DNA of 64,000 nt from Omphiscola glabra (taxonomy: Eukaryota > Mollusca > Gastropoda > Lymnaeidae), in the NCBI GenBank assembly GCA_964017045.1, contig OZ024808.1, positions 6,760,284 through 6,824,283 of the forward strand. The letters are read 5' to 3'. Positions 12,457 through 27,400 of this stretch are shown piece by piece (position 1 is the stretch's first letter; each line of letters starts with the position of its first letter). The translations under genes and the position numbers were made by a program. A model generated the notes under the pieces. It was not told the origin of the DNA, did not search any database, and saw only the letters and a program-made list of their open reading frames with translations.

Positions 12457-15400
12457 AATGGTTCATTCAAACGTAACACTTACTTCACACAACCTTTCAA
12501 GGCCGCACGCCACCACGCGCAACGAAAATGGTTTCACCATGATATGCTATGATATAAACATTTATGGTCTATATTCACGTGCCTCGTAATATAGATAGAT
12601 GGATGGATGGATCGATGGATCGATGGGTGGTTGAACGGATGGACGGACAGACATTCATCCATCCACTCATGGATAAGGATATGGATTTGGATATAGATTT
12701 GAATTGAGATTTGGATAGAGGTATAGATAAAGAAACCAAATAGGCAAATTGAATTTTTAATTTGCGACCTGTATAGTACAAAGGATATCACGTTGCAGAG
12801 AAGAACCTATAATAGGTGGAACACATTATTGTTGCAAAGGCCACACACACACACACACACACTCACACCTTTCTTTACATTTTTAAACATAACTACATTT
12901 CCTTCCTCAAGAGTCTCAAGTCACCACACACACACATAACTACATTACCTACCTTGAGAGTCTAAATGACCTCCATCCCCTAATGTTAAAAGTAGTTCAT
13001 GATAGAACTTTATTTTATCTTTGTATTTATTTTCTTATTGGTTCGTCCTAACCAAAACAACAACAAAAAACCAAGTCAAACTACAATCAATTTTGCTTTT
13101 GATGGAACCCAAATATATTCTATTGATGGCCAAAAACAAAATTGCAATCAATTTCAAAACAAGCATCAAATTTTAAATCAAATTAGCCAATTGATTGGAA
13201 ATCTGCATAACTCTGAACATATTTGTTCGTTTTATTTAAGCGTGCTCAATCACCTGCTTGGATTATAAGTGCTCATCAAATGGTCAGTGTGAGAACGGCT
13301 GCATCGCAGGGTTCTATGGAAAACAATCATGCTATTCAGGTAACAAAGACAAAATTCTACAAAGAAGTCAAAAAGGAAACATTCATGAGTTGTAGGAAAT
13401 GTATAATAATAATTCCCAACTGGATGGTGTCCACCCCGCTCAAGAAAGGTAATACAGTTTCTTACCTCAGAGTCTAAATGCACCCCCCCCTTTTTTTTTT
13501 ACACACACATAAAATTACACTTCATTTAAAAAGCTTTGTACGGCTACACCTCCCTCCAATAAAGCTTTAGCAGTATTTAAAAAAATGACAAAATTATTCT
13601 TCCCAATTTGTACACAGCGTCACATTTATGTTGCAACCGGTTCTGTGTGCCGTGCTGTGTGCCGACTTGGGGTTTCTCGACTAAGCATTGGTGGATATCT
13701 GGAATTATTATTTTAGATTATTTTGGACGCGCAACTTAGTTGATTTAACCCAGCTAGTTATAAATAACATTTTAGCCAAAACAAATCATCTTCCCTGGGT
13801 CTCAATGCAGTGGTGGGGGGGGGGGGGGGACTTCACAATTTGATGTGGTATTAGTATCGTATTTTTATTGGTCAGCTATTTGGTCCCCCTGGCGTATAAG
13901 GACAGTGTTCATGCTGATAAGATTAGATTATCGTTTGGGACTAATCTAATTTTGAAAATAACAACGTATTCTCAGGATATTTTTCTCAAAACATTAAGTT
14001 AGATACTTGTGTTACATTATTTTGGTCAGGCTCGTCTTTTCTTTCTTTCTGTTGGAGTTCGTGTATGGCGCTCATCTCCATGCTATGATAGCATGCTCAC
14101 GGCGCCCCGATGTTGGATGTTCGAGGGGGTCTCACTGCTGCCTGTTAGGCGCGCGTGAACTCCATCTCCCCATCTCCGGGTTTGAATTCGGAGCTGTCTT
14201 CTCTTAGATGAGTTGCCGTCCAAGGTTGGGGAGTCCCATCCACCCGGGGTGCTGGTGGTGTTTTTCTTGCTTGACTGGGCTTTGGCGGGGATTGAACTCC
14301 TGACCATTAGGTTGAGATTTGCTCGGTTCAGACCACTCGTCCATCCCCCCCCCCCTCCCCGAGTATTGGAAGCCAAACCCTCTCCACACAGGAGCATGGT
14401 CGATTCAGCATCACATTACCATATGTCTTAAACTCGAGAGTTCATAACGAATAGTATATATGCTCTTTTCTTTTGCTGTTGATATTGTATGCTCTTTTCT
14501 TCTGCTTTTGATATCGTATGCTCTGTTCTTCTGCTGTTGATATAGTATTCTCTTTTTTCCTGCTGTTCATATAGTATGCTCTTCATATAGTATGCTCTTT
14601 TCTCCGGCTGTTGATATAGTATGCTATTTTCTCCTGATGTTGATATAGTATGCTCTTTTTTCTGATGTTGATATAGTATGCTCTTTTTTCTGATGTTGAT
14701 ATAGTATGCTCTTTTTTCTGGTGTTGATATAGTATGCTCTTTTATCTGTTGTTGATATATTATGCTCTTTTCTTCTGTTGTTGAAATAGTATGCTCTTTT
14801 CTTCTGTTTTTGATATAGTATGTTCTGCAAACTGCAAGAATGGCACGTGTGCTGCAGGCAATGGAACGTGCTTGCTTGGATGTAAAAGAAATGCATTTGG
14901 ACCAACATGCGACCAAGGTAAACCATCATAGTTTTGACCAACATGCGACCAAGGTAAACCATCATAGCTTTGACCAACATGCGACCAAGGTAAACCATCA
15001 TAGTTTGACTCACATTTAAGCCCTACTTGGTCAAGTAAAACAGTTTTTTTTTAAAGAAATTTGTGTCAACATCGCGTCTCCTTCGTTCAGTGAGGTATGG
15101 ATAGAGGCGCTCACAAAAGATGTTTTGGATTGTGGGGATTTAAAAATGAAATGGTAATACTTCTTTCCTCGATTTGACACAGATTAAAACTTTAATACTC
15201 AGTAGTAGCAAGTATGAATTCCACAGATTAAAACTTTAATACTCAGTAGTAGCAAGTATGAAATATGTATACTTTTCAGTGCATTTAAACTCGCTTTGGT
15301 AGAAAACACTTTGTTTTTAAGTTTTTAAAATATTTTTCATTCAAACCTATGGCTCTGTTGGCCCGACTCTTGCTGTCTTACAATTAAATAATGGCCCGTG

Positions 15401-18400
15401 TTGGACCAACTCTTGCTGTCTTACAATTAAATAATGGCTCTGTTGGCCCGACTCTTGCTGTCTTACAATTAAATAATGGCCCGTGTTGGACCAACTCTTG
15501 CCGTCTAACATTTTAATAATGGCTCTGTTGGCCCCACTCTTGCAGTCTTACATTTAAATAATGGCCCTGTTGGGCCAACTCTTGCCTTCTAACATTTAAA
15601 TAATGGCTCCGTTGGCCCCACCATTGTTAAAATATTAACGACTAAAAATTAAAATTTAACATAAAACACACTGTCACTATTAAACTTAAACTATTTCATG
15701 TTTAAAAGTGACACCTGTCAGAATACATCCATCACAACAGAAAGCTTAAACATCACTGTCAGAATACATCCATCACAACAGAAAGTTTGAACATCACTGT
15801 CAGAATACATCCATCACAGCCGAAATCTTAAATATCACTGTCAGAACACATCCATCACAACAGAAATCTTAAACATCACTGTCAGAATACATCCATCACA
15901 ACAGAAATCTTAAACATCACTGTCAGAATACATCCATCACAACAGAAATCTTAAACATCACTGTCAGAATACATCCATCACAACAGAAATCTTAAACATC
16001 ACTGTCAATGTCAGGTTTAATTTGTATGAAAAAAATATAATATAAATGTAATGTGTGATGTCACACAAGATCTCTCTCCTCTCCCCCCTCCCACCCTCCT
16101 GTCACAAACTGTCACACTTTCTTAGACCCACCTCCCCTCACCTCCGGAGCGAGACGCGAGTCATAGACGGCGCGGTAAAAGCAGACAATTAAATAAGGAT
16201 GACGTCTTAACTCATTAAATATTTACCAGCAATTGGTGGTAATATTAATTTATTCCCGATGCTGCTATGAAAATGTATTTCTAAACTCTTTTTAATCAAA
16301 AATTCACTTATTGTTTACATTTGTCAAACACTAAAATTTATTTCAACTCACATTTCTCACTCACAACATTTCTTTTATTCACCTAGTGTGTTCTGAGCAT
16401 TGCCTGAAATCTGAATGCTCTGTAGCCGACGGAACTTGCGAGCAAGGATGCAAACCGGGCTACTTTGGACTCAAGTGTGATAAAAGTAAAGTACATGTAT
16501 GAGATGCATTTGGGCTATTAACTGCTTGGGTACATCCAGGGTTTCCCAGGGCCGACGTCATTTCGGGCAGCACTGCATTTACTTCGTGCCCTGTGCCATT
16601 GATCACGTTTGGGAAGAGGGCTTATAAGTTTACAAAACATAGACGAGTTCGGCTCCGAATGATCTCCAACAGCCAAGTGTTGTTATTTTTGCATATATTA
16701 GGTCATTTATATATTGCGATTTGAAAGGAAAAAAAAGGTTTTCCGATAACAGTCTGAGTCCCTGAACACAATCACACCGTGTGTCTCTCAATTTTATATG
16801 ATCACAGCACCTATCCACATTGACACCGTGTGTCTCTCTCAAGGTTATATTATTACAGCACCTATCCACATTGACACTGTGTCTCTCTCCAGGTTATGTT
16901 ATTACAGCACCTATCCAACTGAGCCACCGTGCGTCTCTCAAGGTTGTATGATCACAGCACCTATCCACATTTACACCGTACCGTATGTCTCTCAAAGCTA
17001 TATTATTACAGCACCTATCCGTGTGTCTTGGAAATCTGTATTGTAGTAATGCGATGTTGCTTTCCATAAGTGGTTGAGATGTCACTAATTATCAACGATG
17101 TTGTGTATTTTTTTTTTTAATTCTATTTTTTTCTGGGATTGTGTAGAGCGGAAGAAACGCCTGAACACGGAGATTTTGGGCTTTTCAAGGAAAGTGTCTG
17201 GGATGTGAAAAGGTTTAATGAGAAGTCGCGTATTGTTTGTTTCCATCGGGAATTCACCGAGACACAATTTTAGTCAGAATAAGGACACACTATGGTGCGG
17301 CGCTGAGCGGGGACGTACGGCGCTGCTAATGAAAGCCCATACAGACATGTATCTGCTCTTACAAAAGGATCCGGCCCTGGATGTCGATTTTTTTAGATAG
17401 TTCTTATGTTGCCAACTTGGCGCCCATTGAGAGTAAATAACGCCGAGGGCGACGCCTCTGGTAGTTTATATTACAATGCCCCCTATCCACAATGAAACGG
17501 TGTGAGCTAGACAATCTTATGGTGTGTCTCTTACATGTGTCATTACAGACCATATTAACAACGACATGGTGTGTCTCTTACATTTGTCATTACGGCCCAC
17601 ATTAACAACGACATGGTGTGTCTATTACATTTTACATTACAGCCCATATTAACAACGACATGGAGTGTCTCTTACATTTGTCATTACAGCCCATATTAAC
17701 AACGACATGGTGTGTCTCTTACATGTGTCATTACAGCCCATATTAACAATGACATGATGTGTCAAACTGAAATGTCAAGAGTATTAAAATTCCCCGAAAT
17801 TCTTTGTTGCTGATGGATGTTTACTGACAGCTCATATATTGTATTGCCACCAGAATGCAGTGAAGGCTGCGGTGGAAGTGGATCTTGCAAGCAAGTGGGC
17901 GGGAAGTGTATTGATGGCTGCAAAGAGAACTACTATGGACATTCTTGTGTGGGTAAGATACATTTTTTTAATAAAACTATTAAAATACTTAAATATAATA
18001 ATTTTTAAATTTTTCAATGTCGATAATTGCCATTACCCGGAAGGCGTACATACACTTTTTTCTCTATTCATTTGAATATCTCTTGCTGTTGACTGCACTT
18101 GGACCCCGTAAATAATTATTAATATTTTATTTGTTCAATTTACTTTTCATTGATCTTCTGTTTCCCTTGCGGCAGCCTGCAGCAGAGGATGTGCAAGCGA
18201 TTCTTGTAATGCATTAACATTAGTGTGCCATGGCAGCTGTCTGACAGGAACATTTTTCGACGTCAGCTGTCTAGGTTAGTGACTCGTCAATCACATGAAG
18301 ATTAAAAAAACAATCATTACTGTCAATTGTGTTCTTATTTTCAAATGTCAATGATGATTTTTGTTTGCCTCGAGCATAAAAAAAAAGATTGTCATTTCGT

Positions 18401-21400
18401 TGTCAGGGAAACGTCACGACACACTGCGTAATGTCATAACACACTACATGATGTCACACACACACTATGTACCGTCAAAACACACTACGCAATGTCATGG
18501 TAACATGTTCATTTTAGACCACTGCTAAAGATGTTCCAGAAGTTGCGTCACCTGATATGATTCCTTAGAACGAACGGAAATTATTCGAAAGTAAACAACA
18601 TTTTCCCAATCAAGGGAGGGGAGGGTTAAAACAAGGAGTGGCACAGCTCTACACATTTTAACGAGAGACAAATGGTCGTCGCTAAAACTACACATATGCC
18701 ATAAGACAAACATCGCCACACATTTATTTTGCCTATCCATGCCGTTTTTTGGATGGCCCAAATGTAGCATGGAATCTTGGTTATATTCTGTCTAACAACA
18801 TGTCTCTCGATAATCATATCGCTCACATTTGTCGCTCTGCATACACCTCTGCATCCGTCAGATCAGCTCCATCCGCCACTACCTCACAGTTAGTGCAACA
18901 AAAACCCTAGTCTATGCGCTTGTTCTCTCTCTCTCGTCTCGACTATTGCAACTCTCTTCTATCAGGTTCACCAAAACACTTATAAAAACTACAGAAGGTT
19001 CAAAACTCAGCTGCTAAGCTTGTTCTAAAGGCAAAAAAACGTGATCATGTCACACCACTACTTCATTCATTTCATTGGCTCCCTGTACAAGCACGGATTG
19101 ACTATAAACTCTCTGCCACAACTTTTTCTCGAATTCCTGTCCTTCCTATCTAACCGAACTTCTCTCTGTCTATTCACCCCTTCGACAGCTTCGCTCCTCC
19201 GCAGACGCGCGTATTCTTTCTGTCCCCCAGGACTCGCACAAAAACATACGGTGAAAGATCTTTCTCTTTCTGTGCCCCCAAACAATGGAATTCTCTTCCA
19301 CTGCTCATCCGCAATATACCGACCATCACAGCCTTTAAAACTGCTCTCAAAACACATCTCTTTAAACTCTACTATCCTGACTGATTCCCCCCTCTAGCCG
19401 ATAAACGATGCTGCTGAGTGCCGTCCATGGCTTGACATGTAAATAGTTATGTAATAGTGAATACACGTTTGTTTTGTTTTATTTAATTAATGTATGTTAA
19501 TGTTTAAGTTCATTATTATTTTTGTTAAATTTTATGTACAGCGTGGTGAGCTTTATTAAACTACTAATGATAATTAAACAATTGTGGAAATGATTGTTTA
19601 TAGATGGCGCAAATGTAGTGTGTGGAAAATGAATGTATGATTTTGAGGCTCCTGGTTTGAATCGTTTGTTTAATTACTTTCAAAATAATGATAATTTTTT
19701 TCTATTTGAACACGTTCCACGCTTTGTAGATTGCACGAACGGATGTCCGCTGAATGACACGTGCAATGCAGATAAGTCAGTTTGCAGAATTGGATGCAAG
19801 ACAAACTATTATGGTCCAAGATGTTTACGTAAGCGTTCCTTTTTTATTATTATTATTATTAACATGAGGGATAACATGAGGGGTAACGTGGGAGGTAACA
19901 TAAGGGGTAATGAGGGTAACATGAGGGGTAACGTGGGGGTAACTTGAGGGGTAATGAGAGATGAGGGGTAACATGGGGGGTAAGGTTAGGGGTAACATGA
20001 GGGGTAACTTGAGAGGTAACATGAGGGGTAACATGAAGGGTAACGTGAGAGGTAACATAAGGGGTAATGAGGGGTAACATGAGGGCTAACGTGAGGGGTT
20101 ACATGAGGGGTAACATGAGGGTAACGTGAGAGGTAACGTAAGGGGTAATGAGGGGTAACATGAGGGCTAACGTGACGGGTAACATGAGGGGTAACATGAG
20201 GGGTTAAATAAGGGGTAACACGATAGGGTTACTGATCCATCACATTCTTAATCGGTTTATGACGCTAAAATTGTTGACGCAAGCTCTAACGCGGGCAGAT
20301 GGTGAATGGATGGTAGTGGTCAGCCATCTTCTGTGACGTATGTCTACACAGCTCTGCAAAAGGATGCGGTCAGCCATCCTCAGTGACGTATGTCTACACA
20401 GCTCTGCAAAAGGATGTGGTCAGCCGTCCTCAGTGACGTATGTCTACACAGTTCTGCAAAAAGATGTGGTCAGCCATCCTCAGTGATGTATGTCTACACA
20501 GCTCTGCAAAAGGATGTCGTCACCCATCCTCAGTGACATATGTCTACACAGCTCTGCAAAAGGATGTGGTCAGCCAACTTCTGTGACGTATGTCTACACA
20601 GCTCTGCAAAAGGTTGTGGTCAGCCATCTTCTGTGACGTATGTCTACACAGCTCTGCAAAAGGATGTGGTCAGCCATCCTCTGTGACGTATCTCTACACA
20701 GTTCTGCAAAAGGATGTGGTCAGCCATCCTCTGTGACGTATCTCTACACAGTTCTGCAAAAGGATGTGGTCAGCCATCCTCTGTGACGTATGTCTACACA
20801 GCTCTGCAAAAGGATGATGTGGTCAGCCATCTTCTGTGACGTATGTCTACACAGCTCTGCAAAAGGATGTGGTCAGCCATCCTCTGTGACGTATCTCTAC
20901 ACAGTTCTGCAAAAGGATGTGGTCAGCCATCTTCTGTGACGTATCTCTACACAGTTCTGCAAAAGGATGTGGTCAGCCATCCTCTGTGACGTATGTCTAC
21001 ACAGCTCTGCAAAAGGATGTGGTCAGCCATCCTCTGTGACGTATCTCTACACAGTTCTGCAAAGGGATATAGCCACCCATGCTCCGTTATGTATCTCTAC
21101 ACAGTTCTGCAAAAGGATGTGATCAGTCATCCTCAGTGACGTATGTCTACACAGCTCTGCAAACGGGTCTAGTCAGCCATCCTCTGACGTATGTCTACAC
21201 AGTTCTGCAAAGGGATGTGATCAGCCATCCTCAGTGACGTATGTCTACACAGCTCTGCAAACGGGTGTGGTCAGCCATCCTCTGACGTATGTCTACACAG
21301 TTCTGCAAAGGGATGTGATCATCCATCCTCAGTGACGTATGTCTACACAGCTCTGCAAACGGGTGTGGTCAGCCATCCTCTGACGTATGTCTACACAGTT

Positions 21401-24400
21401 CTGCAAAGGGATGTGATCATCCATCCTCAGTGACGTATGTCTACACAGCTCTGCAAACGGGTGTGGTCAGCCATCCTCTGACGTATGTCTACACAGTTCT
21501 GCAAAGGGATGTGATCAGCCATCCTCAGTGACGTATGTCTACACAGCTCTGCAAACGGGTGTGGTCAGCCATCACCTGACGTGTCTCCACACTGTTCTAT
21601 TTCGTCTTATTGGATCTGAGTTTCCCCTCTCAGACTGTTGTTAGCCAGAAATAATCTGGTCACGGTGCTGATTCTTCATCTTTCTTTGATCGCAGTGTCG
21701 AGTTCTTAACCATAGTCACCATGTCTCGTTGATAACTCAGTAATAAATCATCGGATATAATCTGATGGAATGGATATCAGATGATATATTGCATAATGTC
21801 AGATTGAATAGATAGGACATTTTATATTGGATAAAGCCTGAGCTGCACAGTTGGTTTGAATGTATGTCCATTTTATTTGAATGAATGTCCATTTATTCCA
21901 GCGTTGGCTTTAAAAACTGTGCCGCCAGTGACACAATTTATACGACGATAAAACCTCAAAAGATTTTGGCTATTAAATTTTTGTTAAATTGAACACACGT
22001 CAAAGAACATTTTAATCCTAAACTTATTTGTTATGAATCCTCCCAGCCTGCAGCGAAGGCTGCGCCCAGGACGGCTCTTGCAATGAAAATACAGGCACCT
22101 GTAGCTTTGGCTGTAAACCACGTTTTTCTGGACCTCAGTGCAGAGGTAATCTTTATTGCTTTAAAAAAAAAAAATCCTATATATTGACTTTGTTCCGGGC
22201 TGCCTTGGTGGTGGAATGGAAAAAAAATCCTCGGACGGCTAATTGACCCACCTTTCGTCCACCTAATCGAGCTGGACGTTGACACATAGACTCGCTGACG
22301 ATGACAAAACATCCTATCAAACTTTCAGCCTGACTTCCCAACCCCCCATAAGTCAGTTGGTGTTTTTTTATCTTTTTTCTGTTTTCATTTGGAATATGAA
22401 GGAAATATGATTTCCTGAAAACAAAATCCCGATAACTGCGCTGATTGATATTCTTTTTGGTTACCGGAAATTTGATCGAAAGAAATTTCATCGACGGAAA
22501 ATTGATCGAAGGTAATTTGATCGAACGGAAGTTTGGTCAAATCTTTTTTTCAGTTCAGACGTTAAAATGTTCGTCAAATTTCTTTTTGAACGCACTATAA
22601 TATATAGTAAAACAAAATAATGCGTTAAAAAAGAAATTTAAAAAAATGGTAAAATAGATCACTGGTTTAAAAGTGAGTGGGTCACTAAAATTGGTTAATA
22701 AAGTTTCACAGGCTTGGAAAAATGTGCAGTTTCGACTCTTTTTTTTCGGGGGGAGGGGAGGGGGGCACTAATTAGGATTCTTATAAAGTGCGTTATTTGT
22801 ATGCTTGTTTTGTTAAATTTTCATTGCTCGATTTTACATTTTATATTTTATGAAGGATTTAAATAAAAAAAAGGGGTTCTAAAGTTTGTTTAAGTAAAGA
22901 TTTAATACATCAAAACAGAGGTTTCCAAAATGACCTTTATGGATACATATTCACAATTTGTACAATTTACAAAATCAGTTGTTCAAATTCTCGCTAGTTC
23001 TCGCGGGCCGGATCAAACGCTTCATTGGACCGTGCGTGGCCCACAGGCCGTAGATTTCCCTCCACTGGTATATAAACTTTAAACATGTTTTCCATCTCTG
23101 CATTGTATATATTCTATGAAACGAAAAAAAAATGCTGTCAAGCAAATGAAGCTATTGGTTTCAGTTTATTTATTCGTTCATTGACTTTTGTTTACAGCCT
23201 GCTCTGATACCTGTTACGAGACCCAATGTTCAGGTGTTACGGGACACTGCCAGCTTGGATGTGACAAGGGATATTATGGGTTCTATTGCGAGTCAGGTAA
23301 AATATATTTCGATTCGTTGTCATAGAAAGGCAGTGGCGTAGTGAGGGGGGTGCAAGGGGGGCATCATGCCCCGGGCGCTACTCACAAAGTGGCGCCAAAT
23401 GGTATATTTATCTATAATATTGTATGGTTTTCGAATAGGGTGGGCGCTAAAAAGGTATTGGGGGGCGCTGAAAAGGTATTGTGCCCCGGGCGCGAGTTAA
23501 GCTCGCTACGCCACTGTAAGAAAGGAAGAGGGTGATCAGTCCCAGCAGGCTTCTTTCCTATAGGGGGCACAATTTTGGTCAAAATCTTTTTTTTTCTTTC
23601 TAATTAGTTTGTTGAAAGATTCTTTATTGATTCGCAATAGAAATTTTACTGGGGAAAATGTGGTCTATATTCTTTGTACCTCTTATGTACAGTCCTTATT
23701 CATGGAATACTATGAAGAGGGTTGAGTTATTGAAGGGTTGCAAGGGTTTAGTTATTGAGGGATTTAGTTATTGAAGGGTTTAGTTATTAAGGGCTTTAGT
23801 TATTGAAGGGTTTAGTTATTGAGGGGTTTAGTTATTGAAGGGTTTAGTTATTGAGGGCTTTAGTTATTGAAGGGTTTAGTTATTGAAGGGTTTAGTTATT
23901 GAAGGGTTTAGTTATTGAAGGGTTTAATTATTGAAGGGTTCAGTTATTAAAGGGATGCAAGGGTTTAGTTATTGAAGGGTTCAGTTATTAAAGGGATGCA
24001 AGGGTTTAGTTATTGAGGTGTTTAGTTATTGAAGGGTTTAGTTATTGAAGGGTTTAGTTATTGAAGGGTTTAGTTATTGAAGGGTTTAGTTATTGAGGGG
24101 TTTAGTTATTGAAGGGTTTAATTATTGAAGGGTTTAGTTATTGAAGGGTTTACTTATTGAAGGGTTTAGTTATTGAAGGGTTTAGTTATTGAGGGGTTTA
24201 GTTATTGAGGGGTTTAGTTATTGAAGGGTTTAGTTATTGAAGGGTTTAGTTATTGAAGGGTTTAGTTATTGAAGGGTTTAGTTATTGAGGGGTTTAGTTA
24301 TTGAAGGGTTTAGTTATTGAGGGGTTTAGTTATTGAAGGGTTTAATTATTGAAGGGTTTAGTTATTGAAGGGTTTACTTATTGAAGGGTTTAGTTATTGA

Positions 24401-27400
24401 AGGGTTTAGTTATTGAGGGGTTTAGTTATTGAAGGGTTTAGTTATTGAAGGGTTTAATTATTGAAGGGTTTAATTATTGAAGGGTTCAGTTATTGAAGGG
24501 TTTAGTTATTGAAGGGTTTAGTTATTGAGGGGTTTAGTTATTGAAGGGTTTAATTATTGAAGGGTTTAATTATTGAAGGGTTTAATTATTGAAGGGTTTA
24601 GTTATTGAAGGGTTTAGTTATTGAAGGGTTTAATTATTGAAGGGTTTAATTATTGAAGGGTTTAGTTATTGAGGGGTTTAGTTATTGAAGGGTTTAGTTA
24701 TTGAAGGGTTTAGTTATTGAAGGGTTTAGTTATTGAAGGGTTTAGTTATTGAAGGTTTAGTTATTGAAGGGTTTACTTATTGAAGGGTTTAGTTATTGAA
24801 GGTTTAGTTATTGAAGGGTTTAGTTATTGAAGGGTTCAGTTATTAAAGGGTTTAGTTATTGAGGTGTTTAGTTATTGAAGGGTTTAGTTATTGAGGGGTT
24901 TAGTTATTGAGGGGTTTAGTTATTGAAGGGTTTAGTTATTGAGGGGTTTAGTTATTGAAGGGTTTACTTATTGAAGGGTTTAGTTATTGAAGGGTTTAGT
25001 TATTGAAGGGTTTAGTTATTGAAGGGTTTAGTTATTGAAGGGTTTAGTTATTGAGGGGTTTAGTTATTGAAGGGTTTAGTTATTGAGGGGTTTAGTTATT
25101 GAAGGGTTTAATTATTGAAGGGTTTAGTTATTGAAGGGTTTAGTTATTGAAGGGTTTAGTTATTGAAGGGTTTAGTTATTGAAGGGTTTAGTTATTGAAG
25201 GGTTTACTTATTGAAGGGTTTAGTTATTGAAGGGTTTAGTTATTGAGGGGTTTAGTTATTGAAGGGTTTAGTTATTGAAGGGTTTAGTTATTGAAGGGTT
25301 TAATTAGTGAAGGGTTCAGTTATTAAATGGATGCAAGGGTTTAGTTATTGAGGTGTTTAGTTATTGAAGGGTTTACTTATTGAAGGGTTTAGTTATTGAA
25401 GGGTTTAGTTATTGAAGGGTTTAGTTATTGAAGGGTTTAGTTATTGAAGGGTTTAATTATTGAAGGGTTCAGTTATTGAAGGGTTTAGTTATTGAGGTGT
25501 TTAGTTATTGAAGGGTTTACTTATTGAAGGGTTTAGTTATTGAAGGGTTTAGTTATTGAAGGGTTTAGTTATTGAAGGGTTTAGTTATTGAAGGGTTTAG
25601 TTATTGAAGGGTTTAGTTATTGAAGGGTTTAGTTATTGAAGGTTTAGTTATTGAAGGGTTTACTTATTGAAGGGTTTAGTTATTGAAGGTTTAGTTATTG
25701 AAGGGTTAAGTTATTGAAGGGTTTACTTATTGAAGGGTTTAGTTATTGAAGGGTTTAGTTATTGAAGGGTTTAGTTATTGAAGGGTTTAGTTATTGAATG
25801 GTTTACTTAGTTAAGGGATGCAATGGATTAGTTATTCAAGGGTTGCAAGGTTTCTAGTTAATTAAGGGTTGCAATGGTTTAGTTAGTGAAGGGTTTTGTT
25901 ATTTGAAGGTTGCAAGGGTTTAGTTATTGAAGGGTTGCGAGGTTTTTTTTATTGAAAGGTTGAAAGGGTTTAGTTATAGAATGGTTTATTTATTGAAAGA
26001 TTGAAAGGGTTTAGTTATAGAATGGTTTATTTATTGAAAGGTTGAAAGGGTTTGGTTATGGAATGGTTTATTTATTGAAAGGTTGAAAGGGTTTAGTTAT
26101 AGAATGGTTTATTTATTGAAAGGTTGAAAGGGTTTAGTTATGGAATTGTTTATTTATTGAAAGGTTGAAAGGGTTTAGTTATAGAATGGTTTATTTATTG
26201 AAAGGTTGAAAGGGTTTAGTTATAGAATGGTTTATTTATTGAAAGGTTGAAAGGGTTTGGTTATGGAATGGTTTATTTATTGAAAGGTTGAAAGGGTTTA
26301 GTTATAGAATGGTTTATTTATTGAAAGGTTGAAAGGGTTTAGTTATAGAATGGTTTATTTATTGAAAGGTTGAAGGGGTTTAGTTATAGAATGGTTTATT
26401 TATTGAAAGGTTGAAAGGGTTTAGTTATGGAATTATTTATTGAAGGGTTGAAAGGGTTTAGTTATGGAATGGTTTATTTTTTGAAAGGTTGAAAGGGTTT
26501 AGTTATAGATTATTTTTTGAAGGGTTGCATTTCAGCATTAGGTCATTTTTCTTATTTACTTTGTTAATGCAGCTATATATACCACAATACTTTTATATAA
26601 ATGTCTTTATTTCCATTCTACAACAAGGATTCCCAACCTGGGGTTCCTACACACCAAGGGGATGGAAAATGGTTTTTCGGGGGGGGGGGGGGGGTTGAAG
26701 AAAGAAAAAGACTGTAAGAGAAAAAATGAGAAAATAGCACTGAAAAAATCGTATAATGTTATATTATATATATTTTAACCATTTTTATTTTGACATTTTC
26801 TGTTAAGTCATTTAACATTCTCTCATTTCTAAAGTTATCTTTTGCTTATCAATAAATTTCATCAGAGTTCCATTATTTCCAAATCTTTTGTTGCATTGTA
26901 ACTGGGTGGGCGAGCTGCCTAAACTGAACCCATCCTAAAAAAAAAAAGGTTTGTGGTCAAAAATCACACAAGCACCCCGCTAGCCCTGGACGGGAACTCA
27001 TGTAAGAGATGGCAAACTCTGAATTCAATCCCGGATAATGGAGTCCCGTAGGCGGAAAACTCCAGCAACTCCTGTGACGCTACTGGTGCCAAGTTGTATC
27101 AACCACGTGTGATGTTCCCTTGGGTTATCCACGTGCATGAAGAGAGGCGATTTGCTGTCAATGGAACCAGCGTATCCTCCTAACAAAGGGAAATCACAGG
27201 CCTTGTGATCTCGTCCCGTGAAGTCTGCACCTGCGCCACACTAGTTGGATGTGAGACTAAGAAAAACAATTCTTAAGAGGCGTGGCGCTAATCGAATAAT
27301 CCATAGCTGTAGAGAGTGTCGAAAAGATTGAAACTAAAGCAATATGTTTCTTTAAATCATTCAAACTTAAATTAAATTCAAAATATGTTGTCCGGTTTGG

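Noticed and set aside
13618..13700. Cysteine-rich stretch after TACACAG that could be an extra module exon
   Set aside because: Cysteine spacing does not fit (CC-x3-C-x2-CC), the GC-x-P motif is absent and there is no donor at the expected 96-99 bp.
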